Shown here piece by piece: positions 42,753 to 50,850 of a DNA stretch of 64,000 bases (position 1 is the first letter of the stretch; the number at the start of each line of letters is the position of its first letter). The DNA is taken from positions 248,001 to 312,000 of the forward strand of contig JAIVJV010000008.1 in NCBI GenBank assembly GCA_020199835.1. Direction: 5' to 3'. The DNA is from Acidobacteriota bacterium. Its GTDB lineage: Bacteria > Acidobacteriota > Blastocatellia > Pyrinomonadales > Pyrinomonadaceae. The notes under the pieces are model-generated. The model made no database searches. It saw nothing but the letters and a program-made list of their open reading frames with translations, and was not told the origin of the DNA. The translations under genes and the position numbers were made by a program.

Positions 42753-42821
42753 GTCACGTCGCGACGCTGTCGAACGTCACGTCGCAACGCTGTCGAACGT
42801 CACGTGGCAACGCTCTCGAAC
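42753..42821. repeat. Three tandem 23-base repeats spanning the end of a gvpF/L gene
   Basis: Units 42753-42775, 42776-42798 and 42799-42821 share GTCACGTsGCrACGCTsTCGAAC. The third encodes, on the minus strand, the final FESVAT-stop of the GvpF/L protein; the other two, downstream of the stop, would read FDSVAT-stop. So the gene's 3' end has been tandemly copied twice. No spacers separate the units, so this is not a CRISPR array. Confidence 0.85.
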
Positions 42822-43633
42822 ACCGTAAAGTTGTAAGCAGGCCAGGGGCCGGTTAGTTCGAGACGCACACCCGCCGCCGAATGCTCTTGAGCGAGCCGTT
42901 CAGCGGCGTCGCGAAATTCTTCAAACTCCGACCGCTTCACTAAAAAAGCGAACTTGCCCTTTAGTTCGCCGTGCTCCGTCGCTTCTACTTTCAGAATCCG
43001 CAGACGCTTCGCGTCGTCAACCTGCTCGCTCAGCTTCTTCTCGATGCTGTCGATTATACCGTTCAGTGCGGCACGGACCTCATCGACTCGCATCGTCTCA
43101 ATCTTCTTCTGCAGGAGGTACGCCTGGCCGGGCGACGCAGCTTCTGCCTGTTGGACCATCTCCCGCAAACGCGGACTCACGGAAGTGATACTCGCCAGCA
43201 ACGTCGCGCGATCGGCGTAAACGTTGACGCCCCACTCCTCGCGCCCGCGCAGCCGTTCGAGAAGTTGCGCGAGTTCCCTGCCCTGGTCGGTAAGCATCCG
43301 CTCGATGCCGGCGCGTTCAAGATAGATCGTCCCGAAACGCAGCGGCACGACGCTCACTCGTTTCGCGACGTACTCGACGACCGTTTCGTGCCGCATAGCG
43401 CGCACCGCAGTCCAGGTTGCGTCCGACAAACGCTCCGCCAGCGTTTCTTCACCGTAGCTGTCTAATGGAACAGGACTGCACAAAGCGGCGAGATCGTTCG
43501 CCGTAACCCATTCCAGCTTCGTGTCGTCTTCGATTGCGGTCGGAAACGAGCCCGCGTCCAACGCCCGCGCGGCCGCACTTTCGGCCACACAGTAAACATA
43601 ATAGCCCAGCTTGTTTGGTACGCTTCCGGTCAT
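42800..43633 (-). CDS. GvpF/GvpL-family gas vesicle protein (copy 1)
   Basis: 277 residues from ATG at 43633 (MTGSVPNKLGYYVYCV); ATG 43654 is possible, and the frame open to 43753 runs through the preceding small gene and is not used. Features: GYYVYCVAES at the N terminus, VVEYVAKRVSVVPLRFGTIY in the middle (VVPLRFGT is the most conserved GvpF/L motif), a helical stretch about 150-215, and the terminal RLELTGPWPAYNFTVFESV. Longer and more canonical than copy 2. No good ribosome binding site is visible at either ATG. Confidence 0.92.
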   Translation of the reverse strand: MTGSVPNKLGYYVYCVAESAAARALDAGSFPTAIEDDTKLEWVTANDLAALCSPVPLDSYGEETLAERLSDATWTAVRAMRHETVVEYVAKRVSVVPLRFGTIYLERAGIERMLTDQGRELAQLLERLRGREEWGVNVYADRATLLASITSVSPRLREMVQQAEAASPGQAYLLQKKIETMRVDEVRAALNGIIDSIEKKLSEQVDDAKRLRILKVEATEHGELKGKFAFLVKRSEFEEFRDAAERLAQEHSAAGVRLELTGPWPAYNFTVFESVAT

Positions 43634-43670
43634 AGGTGATGCAATGACCGGCATTATATGGGGTCGGTGC

Positions 43671-43886
43671 TTAGTTGGACAGGGAAGGATTGCGGTAAAA
43701 GAAATCGCCTTGCATTTGCCAGTTACTGAGATTGAACCGCCGCTCAGCTCCACACCTCACACAGGACCGATAAGCCCGGCCTTCGCGAGAGAACGGACGG
43801 GTGAGTTCGCCATGGCGGCAACCAAAAACCCGCGCCATCAACCCCTCGATTTTTTCTGTTACGCCTGTTACTTGACCAGCCTGCAT
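43671..43886 (-). CDS. Small Cys-rich protein, first gene of the gvp run, unknown function
   Basis: 71 residues from ATG at 43886, with a strong GAGGTGAGG ribosome binding site. Cys23-x-His25 and Cys42-x2-Cys45 (GCRHGE and SCVRCG) form a possible metal-binding set around a basic, aromatic core (RPFSREGRAYRSCVRCGAERRF). The pattern resembles short zinc-ribbon-like proteins of unknown role in Acidobacteriota, from memory and not verified. It lies 37 bases before the GvpF/L start and diverges from the sigma factor gene. It may be a regulator or a chaperone-like factor, but its membership of the gas vesicle system rests only on position. Confidence 0.75.
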   Translation of the reverse strand: MQAGQVTGVTEKIEGLMARVFGCRHGELTRPFSREGRAYRSCVRCGAERRFNLSNWQMQGDFFYRNPSLSN

Positions 43887-43975
43887 CGCCTCACCTCTTT
43901 CAGAATTGCTTTCGTTTGATTAACGCGCAAAAATTTAGCGATAAGGGCCACCTTTTTGTAACGCTATTTCTGCCT

Positions 43976-43999
43976 TATACTGGCGCCACGCGCGGGAGA
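43976..43999 (+). promoter_or_regulatory. Likely -10 box and ribosome binding site of the sigma factor gene
   Basis: TATACT at 43976-43981 is a good -10 hexamer; a -35 is only weakly seen (TTTTTG, 17 bases upstream). GGGAGAG at 43993-43999 lies about 8 bases before TTG 44008 and decides that start. The 121 bases between the two divergent genes must also hold the promoter for the minus-strand gas vesicle run. Confidence 0.4.
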
Positions 44000-44007
44000 G
44001 TTAACGA

Positions 44008-44580
44008 TTGAGCAAACACCCCTCTGACAACGTCACCAAACTACTGATTGAACTGTCGAACGGCGATCGGGCCGCGGTTGATCTTTTACTACCCGTCATC
44101 TACGATGAGTTACGAAAACTCGCGGCGAATTATTTGCGACGTGAACGCCCAGATCACACGCTGCAACCGACTGCTTTAGTGCACGAGGCTTACCTGCGTC
44201 TGATAGACCAGACGCGGGTGAACTGGCAGAACCGGGCACACTTCTTCGGCGTTGCGGCTCAGATAATGCGCCGCCTGCTGGTCGATCATGCTCGCAAACA
44301 CAACGCGGAAAAACGCGGGCAGGATTTTAAGAAGCTCTCGCTGGATGAAAACATCGACCGCGCCGTTGAGCGGAGCGCCGAGCTCATCGCTCTCGACGAC
44401 GCGTTGAAAACTTTGGCGACCTTCGACGAACAAAAAGCGCGCATGGTTGAGTTGCGGTACTTTGGCGGCCTCTCTATTGAAGAGACGGCAGACGTGATGG
44501 GCGTCACTCCCACGACCATCAAACGTCACTGGCGGGCCGCCAAGGCGTGGCTTCATGGTGAAATGCAAAGAGATGCTTGA
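44008..44580 (+). CDS. ECF-like sigma factor (TIGR02999 type)
   Basis: 190 residues from TTG at 44008. Region 2 has LLPVIYDELRKLAANYLRRE and HTLQPTALVHEAYLRLID; region 4 has MVELRYFGGLSIEETADVMG and TTIKRHWRAAKAWLHGEM. The HTLQPTALVHEAYLRL motif marks the TIGR02999/ECF-like group common in Acidobacteriota and Planctomycetota, usually encoded beside a Ser/Thr kinase, as here (79 bases upstream). No anti-sigma factor gene is adjacent; control by the kinase is expected by analogy. Confidence 0.94.
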   Translation: MSKHPSDNVTKLLIELSNGDRAAVDLLLPVIYDELRKLAANYLRRERPDHTLQPTALVHEAYLRLIDQTRVNWQNRAHFFGVAAQIMRRLLVDHARKHNAEKRGQDFKKLSLDENIDRAVERSAELIALDDALKTLATFDEQKARMVELRYFGGLSIEETADVMGVTPTTIKRHWRAAKAWLHGEMQRDA

Positions 44581-44659
44581 GGTACGTTGCTAGTCCACCC
44601 GTTTCTGCATCAAAAGTTATCCTTACTTAATTAGCTATAGAATTAGCGTCCAGTAAGAC

Positions 44660-47600
44660 ATGACCCCGGAACGCTGGCAAAAAGTTGAAGAGATCTTCCA
44701 GGCTGCGGTCGATCTGCTGCCCGAAGAACGAGCGCGCTACATCGCACAGGTCTGCGCCAACGACACGACCTTGAGACACGACGTCGAATCTTTATTGTCT
44801 CAACACGACAGTGCCGGAGAGCTTCTCGATCAACCGTTCTACGGCAATACCGAGATGAACGTGTTTGAGTCGTTTGTCGAAGAAGAAGATCCGATGATCG
44901 GGCGCCGCCTTGGTTCGTACCGAATTGAGCGTGAGGTTGGACGCGGTGGCATGGGCGCCGTCTACGAAGCTTCGCGCGCCGACAACGAATTTAATAAACG
45001 AGCGGCCATAAAACTGGTGAAGCGCGGCATGGACACCGACTTCATCCTGCGCCGCTTTCGCAAAGAACGACAGATCCTCGCCGCTCTCGATCATCCACAC
45101 ATCGCGGGATTGCTCGACGGCGGCACCACCGAAGACGGCCTGCCCTACTTCGTCATGGAGTACATCGAAGGCCAGCCGCTCTATCGTTATTGCGACGAGC
45201 ACCAACTGAGCATCGCCGAACGGCTCAAACTGTTTCGCTCCATCAGCGACGCTGTCCATTACGCGCACCAGAAACAGGTCGTGCACCGCGATATCAAACC
45301 TTCAAACGTGCTGGTCACGTCCGAAGGCGTTCCCAAACTACTCGACTTCGGTATTGCCAAACTGCTCAACCCGACGCTCGCCGGTGATATCACGCACGAT
45401 CCGACCGCGACAGCGATGCGTTTGATGACGCCGGAATACGCGTCGCCCGAACAGGTGCAGGGTGCGCCGACCACACCGAGCACTGACGTCTACTCGCTCG
45501 GCGTGCTGCTCTACGAACTGCTCACCGGCCACCGCCCGTACCGGCTCGTGAACCGCGCGCCGCACGAAATCGCGCGCGTCATCTGCGAAGAAGCTCCTGC
45601 GCCGCCGAGCGTGATCATCACGCGCGCTGAAGACCTGTTACCGAGTTTGTGTACGGGTGACGACAACAGCACGCTGAAACAGATCTACACGACTCGCGGC
45701 GGCACGCTCGAGTCGATCCGCCGCGCGCTTGCCGGCGACCTCGACAACATCGTCATGCAGGCGCTGCGCAAAGAACCCGAGTGGCGTTATCAAACTGCCG
45801 CCGATCTGCGCGACGACATCACACGCTATCTCGAAGGGCGTCCGGTTTCTGATCTTCCCGACCCGCCGCACGCGAGTGCGTTGTCGCGTGCAGACACGAC
45901 GAACGAAAACTCGCTCGCCGTGTTGCCACTGAAGCTGCTCGATCTCAATCAACTCGGAGCAAGTCCGGATTATCTCGGCACCGGACTGGCCGACGCTTTG
46001 ATCACTCGCCTCAGTGCGATTCGCAGTTTTGCTGTGCGGCCGACGAGCAGTGTGTTGCGTTACAGCGCCGACACCGATCCGCTGCGCGCCGGCCGTGAAC
46101 TGGGCGTGGCGTTTGTGCTGGACGGCCGCATCCGCCGGGCCGGCGAACGCATTCGCGTGACGATTCAGTTACTCAACGTTCGCGATGAAACAACCGCTTG
46201 GGCGGGACAGTTTGACGAGCAGTTTACCGACGTGCTCAATCTCGAAGACATCATCTCTTCGCACGTCGCCGAACAGATCCTGCCACACTTAACCGTCGAT
46301 CAACGTCTGCGTCTGGCGAAACGCGGCACCGACAATCCGCAGGCACACGAAGCGTACCTGCGCGGTCGTTTCTACTGGAACACGTTTACGGAAGAAGGCT
46401 TCGCACGCGCGATCGTCTGTTACCAGCAAGCCATTGCGCTCGATCCGAACTACGCATTAGCCCACGCCGGCGTCGCCGCGTATCACAACTGGCTCGGTGT
46501 TTTCAGCGTGATGCCGTTTGCGGAGTGTGCGGCGGCTGCATACGAAGCAGCGTCAACCGCGGTCGATCTCGATCCGAACCTCGCCGAAGGTCACACCGCG
46601 CTGGGCCAGGCGGTTCTTTGCCGCGACTTCGCCTGGGCCAGTGCGGAACATCATCTCGTACGCGCGATCGAACTCGATCCGAATTACTCGCCCGCACGCA
46701 CGTGGTACGCGTTGCAGCTCGCGATGGAAGGGCGTTTCAGCGAGTCGTTGCGCCAGGCGCACATTGGACGCGATCTCGATCCACTCGCCGTGATCTCCCG
46801 TTTCACCGTTGTTTGGTGCTCGTATCACTCGCGCCGTTACGACGAAGCGTACCGCTTCGCCAGCGCCACACTCGAAACCGAGCCGCGCAATTTGATGATG
46901 CTCTACGGCTCGAGTTTCGTGCTCAGCCGCTTGAGCCGCCACGCCGAAGCGATCGATGCCGCGATACGCTGCGTTGAATTACTCGGCAAGGCGTCGCACA
47001 CGCTCGGCCGCCTGGGCGCCGCCTACGCCGCTGCCGGAAATCTCGACGAAGCGCAGAAAATGCTCGATGAGATGGACCAGCTTTCCACGCGACGTTACGT
47101 TTCGCCCTATCACCTGGCGCTCGTTAATTGCGCGCTCGGCCGCATCGAAGCGTCTCTCGATCTGCTTGACGAAGCCTACAACACCGGCGACGCAAAAGTG
47201 TTGTGGATGGGCGTTGACCCGGAACTCGATCCGCTGCACGGCCATCCGCGTTTCAGCGATCTGCTGCGGAAGTTGGACCATCGTCTAGCCGCACTGCCGC
47301 CGATTGCCGGACAGCTTCGCGAAGAGCAGGAATCGATCGCCGTGCTTCCGTTTCGCGTCCTTGGCCCGTCGGGAGAGAACACCGGTGACGAGTATCTCGG
47401 AGTCGGTTTAACTGACGCGCTGATCACGCGGCTTAGCAACGTTAGAAGACTGGTGATTCGGCCGACGAGCAGCGTGTTGCGTTACCAGGGCGGGAACATC
47501 GATCCGCTTATCGCCGGACGCGATCTCGGCACCGACTACGTAGTTGACGGCAGCCTGCGCCGCGCCGGTGGTCGTCTTCGCGTGACGGCCCAACTGCTCA

Positions 47601-49801
47601 ACGTCGCTGAAGGCGTCACCCGCTGGGCCGAACACTTCGACGAAGATTCCACCGATGTGTTGCAGATCGAGGACTCGATCTCCGAGAAGGTTGCCACGGC
47701 ATTGCTGCCCCAGTTGACCGGCGACGAGCAGCATCAACTCGCGAAACGCGGCACCGACAGTTCTGAAGCTTTCGAAGCGTACCTGCGCGGTCGTTATTAC
47801 TGGAACTCCTACACCGAAACAGGTCTCGCGAAAGCACTCGACTGCTACCAACGCGCGATCAAACTCGATCCGGACTACGCGCTCGCCTACACCGGAATCG
47901 CCGATTACTACAACTGGCTCGGCGTGTTTGGCATTAAGCCATTTGCCGAATGCTCCGCCGCCGCCAAGCAGGCCGCATCGAAAGCAGTCGAACTTGATTC
48001 AACCTCGGCCGAAGCGTACACGGCGCTCGGTTTCGCCACCGTGTGTCACGACTTCGATTGGGCCGTCGCTGAAGGCCAACACCGTCGCGCGCTCGAGATC
48101 AATCCGAACTACGCGACCGCGCACAACTGGTACGCGTTTCATCTGATCATGGAAGCGCGTTTCGACGACGGCCTCGAACAGATGCTGCGCACGCGCGAAC
48201 TCGATCCGCTCTCGCCCGCGGTGCTTCAGGCGCTCGGTTGGTGTTACTACCAGGCGCGGCGTTTAGATGAAGCGATCGCGACGTTCCGCAGCATGCTCGA
48301 AGCGGTGCCCGATTTTCCGTACGGTCTGGTGACCTATGCATGGGTGCTTCGTCACACGGGCGCAGTCGATGACGCTGTTAAAGCCGCTGAGAAAGCCTTG
48401 GATCTATCCGGTGGCGGCCAGTTTTATACAGCGCAGCTCGGTGTCACTTACGCGGCTGCCGGAAGACAAAAGGATGCTCGCGCAGTGCTCGACCGCCTCG
48501 AGCAGATGATGGTCCATGGTTACGTCTCGCCGTACCACCGCGCGATGATTTATTTGCAGCTCGGCGAACGCGAGCGCGCGCTCGAACTGCTCCACCAGGC
48601 GTACTCAATCAAGGATGCGTGGGTCGTTTGGCTCGGCGTCGAGCCGCAATGGGATCCGCTTCGCGGCGATCTGTCATTCGAAGCGATTCTGCGCGCACTC
48701 CGTCACCCCGCAGCGGGTCGCAAACTGGCGCGGGCTCGCGCGGCGGCAGCTGTGAGCACACCAAAACGAAAACGCAGAGATCACATCCCGCCCGTCACGA
48801 CGCAGATCATCAATACGGCTCCCGACACGCAGGGCGGTGAGAACGAAGAGGCGCGCCAGCTCTACACCGCCGGTCGTTATTACTCAACGCGCCGCACCGC
48901 TGAAGGAGTGCGCCAGGCAATCGAACGACTCGAACGCGCGGTCGAACTCGACCCGCAATTCGCGATCGCCCACGCTGAGCTTGCCGATTGTTACGCGCTG
49001 CTGAACTGGTACGTCGAACCACCACCACCCGGCGCATGGGAACGCGCCAAGGCGTCTGCGATGCGCGCAGTTGCCGCAGATCCGGATCTTGCGGAGGCGC
49101 ACGCGTCGCTTGGATTCGTGAGGTTGCACTACGATCGGGATTGGGTTGACGCCGAACGCGAACTCCGCAAGGCGATCCAGTTGAAGCCGAGCAACCAGGT
49201 TGCACATCGCTGGTACGCCTACAGTCTGTCTGCGATGGGCCGTCACGACGAAGCGTACGCGGAGATTGAACGCGCGCGGCAGATCTCGCCGCAGTCAGCG
49301 GTGATCGCGACCGCAGTCGCAAACGTGTTGTTCCTCGCCGGAAAATTTGACGAAGCGATCGTGCAGTGTCGCAAGTCACTCGAGCTCGATCCTGGGGCGG
49401 TCGCAGCGCACACTGTTTTGCGTTGGGCCTATGAGTTGAAGGGCATGCAGCAGGAGGCGCTTGCAGCGTTTGAGCAGGAACGCAGTTTCGCGGGCGACAC
49501 GCCGACGACGCACGCGAAGCGCGCGCACGTGCTCGCAGCGATCGGCAAACGAGACGAAGCGCGCACAATCCTTGAACAGATCATCTCGAAGCGTAGTCAG
49601 AACTGGGTGACGGCGTACGAGATCGCCATCATCTTCACGCTGCTTGACGACTTCGACAATGCGTTTCGCTGGTTGGGCCAGGCGGAACGCGAACACGCCG
49701 TCGGTTTTACTTTTGTACGCGTCGATCCGCACCTGAGAAAGCTGCGCAACGATCCGCGCTTCAATGATTTTCTACGCGAAACGGAGAAGACGATTCCTTG
49801 A
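44660..49801 (+). CDS. Giant Ser/Thr kinase with duplicated TolB-like/TPR modules
   Basis: 1713 residues, no membrane helix seen. Short N-terminal domain (RWQKVEEIFQAAVDLLPEER); kinase about 85-395 with GRGGMGAVY (94-102), Lys118, HRDIKPSN (209-216) and DFG (229-231). Module 1: TolB/FlgO-like domain about 417-545 (PTSSVLRY at 461) plus TPR run to 880. Module 2: the same order about 892-1345, offset by about 475 residues (PTSSVLRY at 935; YLRGRYYWNSYTETG at 1041). Then a basic linker (PKRKRRD, 1368-1374) and a third TPR block (1397-1708) without its TolB-like part. The repeats suggest tandem duplication within the gene. Probably a cytoplasmic signalling scaffold paired with the upstream sigma factor. 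Confidence 0.94.
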   Translation: MTPERWQKVEEIFQAAVDLLPEERARYIAQVCANDTTLRHDVESLLSQHDSAGELLDQPFYGNTEMNVFESFVEEEDPMIGRRLGSYRIEREVGRGGMGAVYEASRADNEFNKRAAIKLVKRGMDTDFILRRFRKERQILAALDHPHIAGLLDGGTTEDGLPYFVMEYIEGQPLYRYCDEHQLSIAERLKLFRSISDAVHYAHQKQVVHRDIKPSNVLVTSEGVPKLLDFGIAKLLNPTLAGDITHDPTATAMRLMTPEYASPEQVQGAPTTPSTDVYSLGVLLYELLTGHRPYRLVNRAPHEIARVICEEAPAPPSVIITRAEDLLPSLCTGDDNSTLKQIYTTRGGTLESIRRALAGDLDNIVMQALRKEPEWRYQTAADLRDDITRYLEGRPVSDLPDPPHASALSRADTTNENSLAVLPLKLLDLNQLGASPDYLGTGLADALITRLSAIRSFAVRPTSSVLRYSADTDPLRAGRELGVAFVLDGRIRRAGERIRVTIQLLNVRDETTAWAGQFDEQFTDVLNLEDIISSHVAEQILPHLTVDQRLRLAKRGTDNPQAHEAYLRGRFYWNTFTEEGFARAIVCYQQAIALDPNYALAHAGVAAYHNWLGVFSVMPFAECAAAAYEAASTAVDLDPNLAEGHTALGQAVLCRDFAWASAEHHLVRAIELDPNYSPARTWYALQLAMEGRFSESLRQAHIGRDLDPLAVISRFTVVWCSYHSRRYDEAYRFASATLETEPRNLMMLYGSSFVLSRLSRHAEAIDAAIRCVELLGKASHTLGRLGAAYAAAGNLDEAQKMLDEMDQLSTRRYVSPYHLALVNCALGRIEASLDLLDEAYNTGDAKVLWMGVDPELDPLHGHPRFSDLLRKLDHRLAALPPIAGQLREEQESIAVLPFRVLGPSGENTGDEYLGVGLTDALITRLSNVRRLVIRPTSSVLRYQGGNIDPLIAGRDLGTDYVVDGSLRRAGGRLRVTAQLLNVAEGVTRWAEHFDEDSTDVLQIEDSISEKVATALLPQLTGDEQHQLAKRGTDSSEAFEAYLRGRYYWNSYTETGLAKALDCYQRAIKLDPDYALAYTGIADYYNWLGVFGIKPFAECSAAAKQAASKAVELDSTSAEAYTALGFATVCHDFDWAVAEGQHRRALEINPNYATAHNWYAFHLIMEARFDDGLEQMLRTRELDPLSPAVLQALGWCYYQARRLDEAIATFRSMLEAVPDFPYGLVTYAWVLRHTGAVDDAVKAAEKALDLSGGGQFYTAQLGVTYAAAGRQKDARAVLDRLEQMMVHGYVSPYHRAMIYLQLGERERALELLHQAYSIKDAWVVWLGVEPQWDPLRGDLSFEAILRALRHPAAGRKLARARAAAAVSTPKRKRRDHIPPVTTQIINTAPDTQGGENEEARQLYTAGRYYSTRRTAEGVRQAIERLERAVELDPQFAIAHAELADCYALLNWYVEPPPPGAWERAKASAMRAVAADPDLAEAHASLGFVRLHYDRDWVDAERELRKAIQLKPSNQVAHRWYAYSLSAMGRHDEAYAEIERARQISPQSAVIATAVANVLFLAGKFDEAIVQCRKSLELDPGAVAAHTVLRWAYELKGMQQEALAAFEQERSFAGDTPTTHAKRAHVLAAIGKRDEARTILEQIISKRSQNWVTAYEIAIIFTLLDDFDNAFRWLGQAEREHAVGFTFVRVDPHLRKLRNDPRFNDFLRETEKTIP

Positions 49802-50850
49802 CGCCAATAGAGTCCCTCGACGCCTGGGTGCGCGAAGTCGTTCAATGGCATTTTGATCCGGCAACCGGTTGTCCTTTCTGGCTGGACTACGCGAAGAATC
49901 TTTCGTGGGATCCGCGCGAAGAGATTCGCAGCTACAAAGATCTCTCGCGGTTCGGTTTTTTCGAGGACGAGTGGCTGCGCGGTGGTCCAGTGCGACGTTG
50001 GGTGCCGAAAGGTCTCGCCGATCGTCCCGTTTACACGTTTGAAACGGGGGGCAGCACCGGGGTCCCTAAGTCGCGTATCAACATCGACGACTTCCGCATC
50101 GATTACGAAGCCTTCAGCGACACACTTCCGGACGAGTTCTTTCCACGCGCCGCCGACTGGCTGTCGCTTGGACCAACCGGCCCGCGACGTTTGCGGCTAG
50201 CAGTCGAGCACCTGGCGCAGCATCGCGGCGGGATCTGTTTCATGGTTGACCTCGATCCGCGCTGGGTCATCAAGCTGCTCAAGATGGGCCAACCCAAGAT
50301 GGCGGAACAGTACAAGCAGCACGTCGTGGACCAGGGACTCACGTTGCTGCGCGCGCATGACAACATTCGTTGCCTGTTCACCACGCCCAAATTACTGGAG
50401 GCGCTCTGCGAAAAAATCTCGCTCAAGAAAGCGGGCATCACGGGCGTGTTTTGCGGCGGCACCGAGATGACGCCGCAGTTTCACCGGTTCGCGGTCGAAG
50501 AACTGCTCGAAGGTGCGTACTTCGCTCCGACTTACGGAAACACATTGATGGGTTTGGCCGTACATAAACCGCGAGTAGCGGAAGACAACTACGCAATCAT
50601 TTATTATCCACCTGTGCCGCGCGCAATGGTGGAAGTGGTCGATCCGGATGATCCGGAACGAGTGGTCGAGTATGGTGAGACGGGGCGCGTGCGGCTGACG
50701 ACGTTGACGAAAGAGTTTTTCATGCCGCGTTTTCTGGAGCGTGACGAAGCCGAGCGTGAACCGCCGTGCGAGAAGTATCCGTGGGACGGGGTGCGCAATG
50801 TCCGGCCGTTCTCGAAACTTCAGGCGAGCGTTGTGGAGGGAGTGTATTAA
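49798..50850 (+). CDS. LuxE/PaaK-like adenylate-forming enzyme
   Basis: 350 residues. The adenylation P-loop TGGSTGVPK (about 83-91), GVFCGGTEM and APTYGNTLMG (the usual Y-G-x-T/S adenylate motif), and GETGRVRLTTL resemble the ANL superfamily, particularly PaaK and the LuxE acyl-protein synthetase. The length fits LuxE (about 370) better than full acyl-CoA ligases, which have a larger C-terminal lid. It should activate a carboxylate with ATP and pass it to a thiol. TTG at 49798 overlaps the kinase stop (TTGA), with GGAG about 11 bases upstream. The next gene encodes a LuxC-like reductase, supporting a joint acid-to-aldehyde reaction. Confidence 0.85.
   Translation: MTPIESLDAWVREVVQWHFDPATGCPFWLDYAKNLSWDPREEIRSYKDLSRFGFFEDEWLRGGPVRRWVPKGLADRPVYTFETGGSTGVPKSRINIDDFRIDYEAFSDTLPDEFFPRAADWLSLGPTGPRRLRLAVEHLAQHRGGICFMVDLDPRWVIKLLKMGQPKMAEQYKQHVVDQGLTLLRAHDNIRCLFTTPKLLEALCEKISLKKAGITGVFCGGTEMTPQFHRFAVEELLEGAYFAPTYGNTLMGLAVHKPRVAEDNYAIIYYPPVPRAMVEVVDPDDPERVVEYGETGRVRLTTLTKEFFMPRFLERDEAEREPPCEKYPWDGVRNVRPFSKLQASVVEGVY

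Noticed and set aside
42429..42799. Small protein gene between the two gvpF/L-side genes
   Set aside because: Open frames here are short, cross palindromes and lack ribosome binding sites; repeats explain the sequence better.
42753..42821. CRISPR-like array
   Set aside because: The three 23-base units are directly adjacent with no spacers, overlap a gene end, and no cas genes are nearby.
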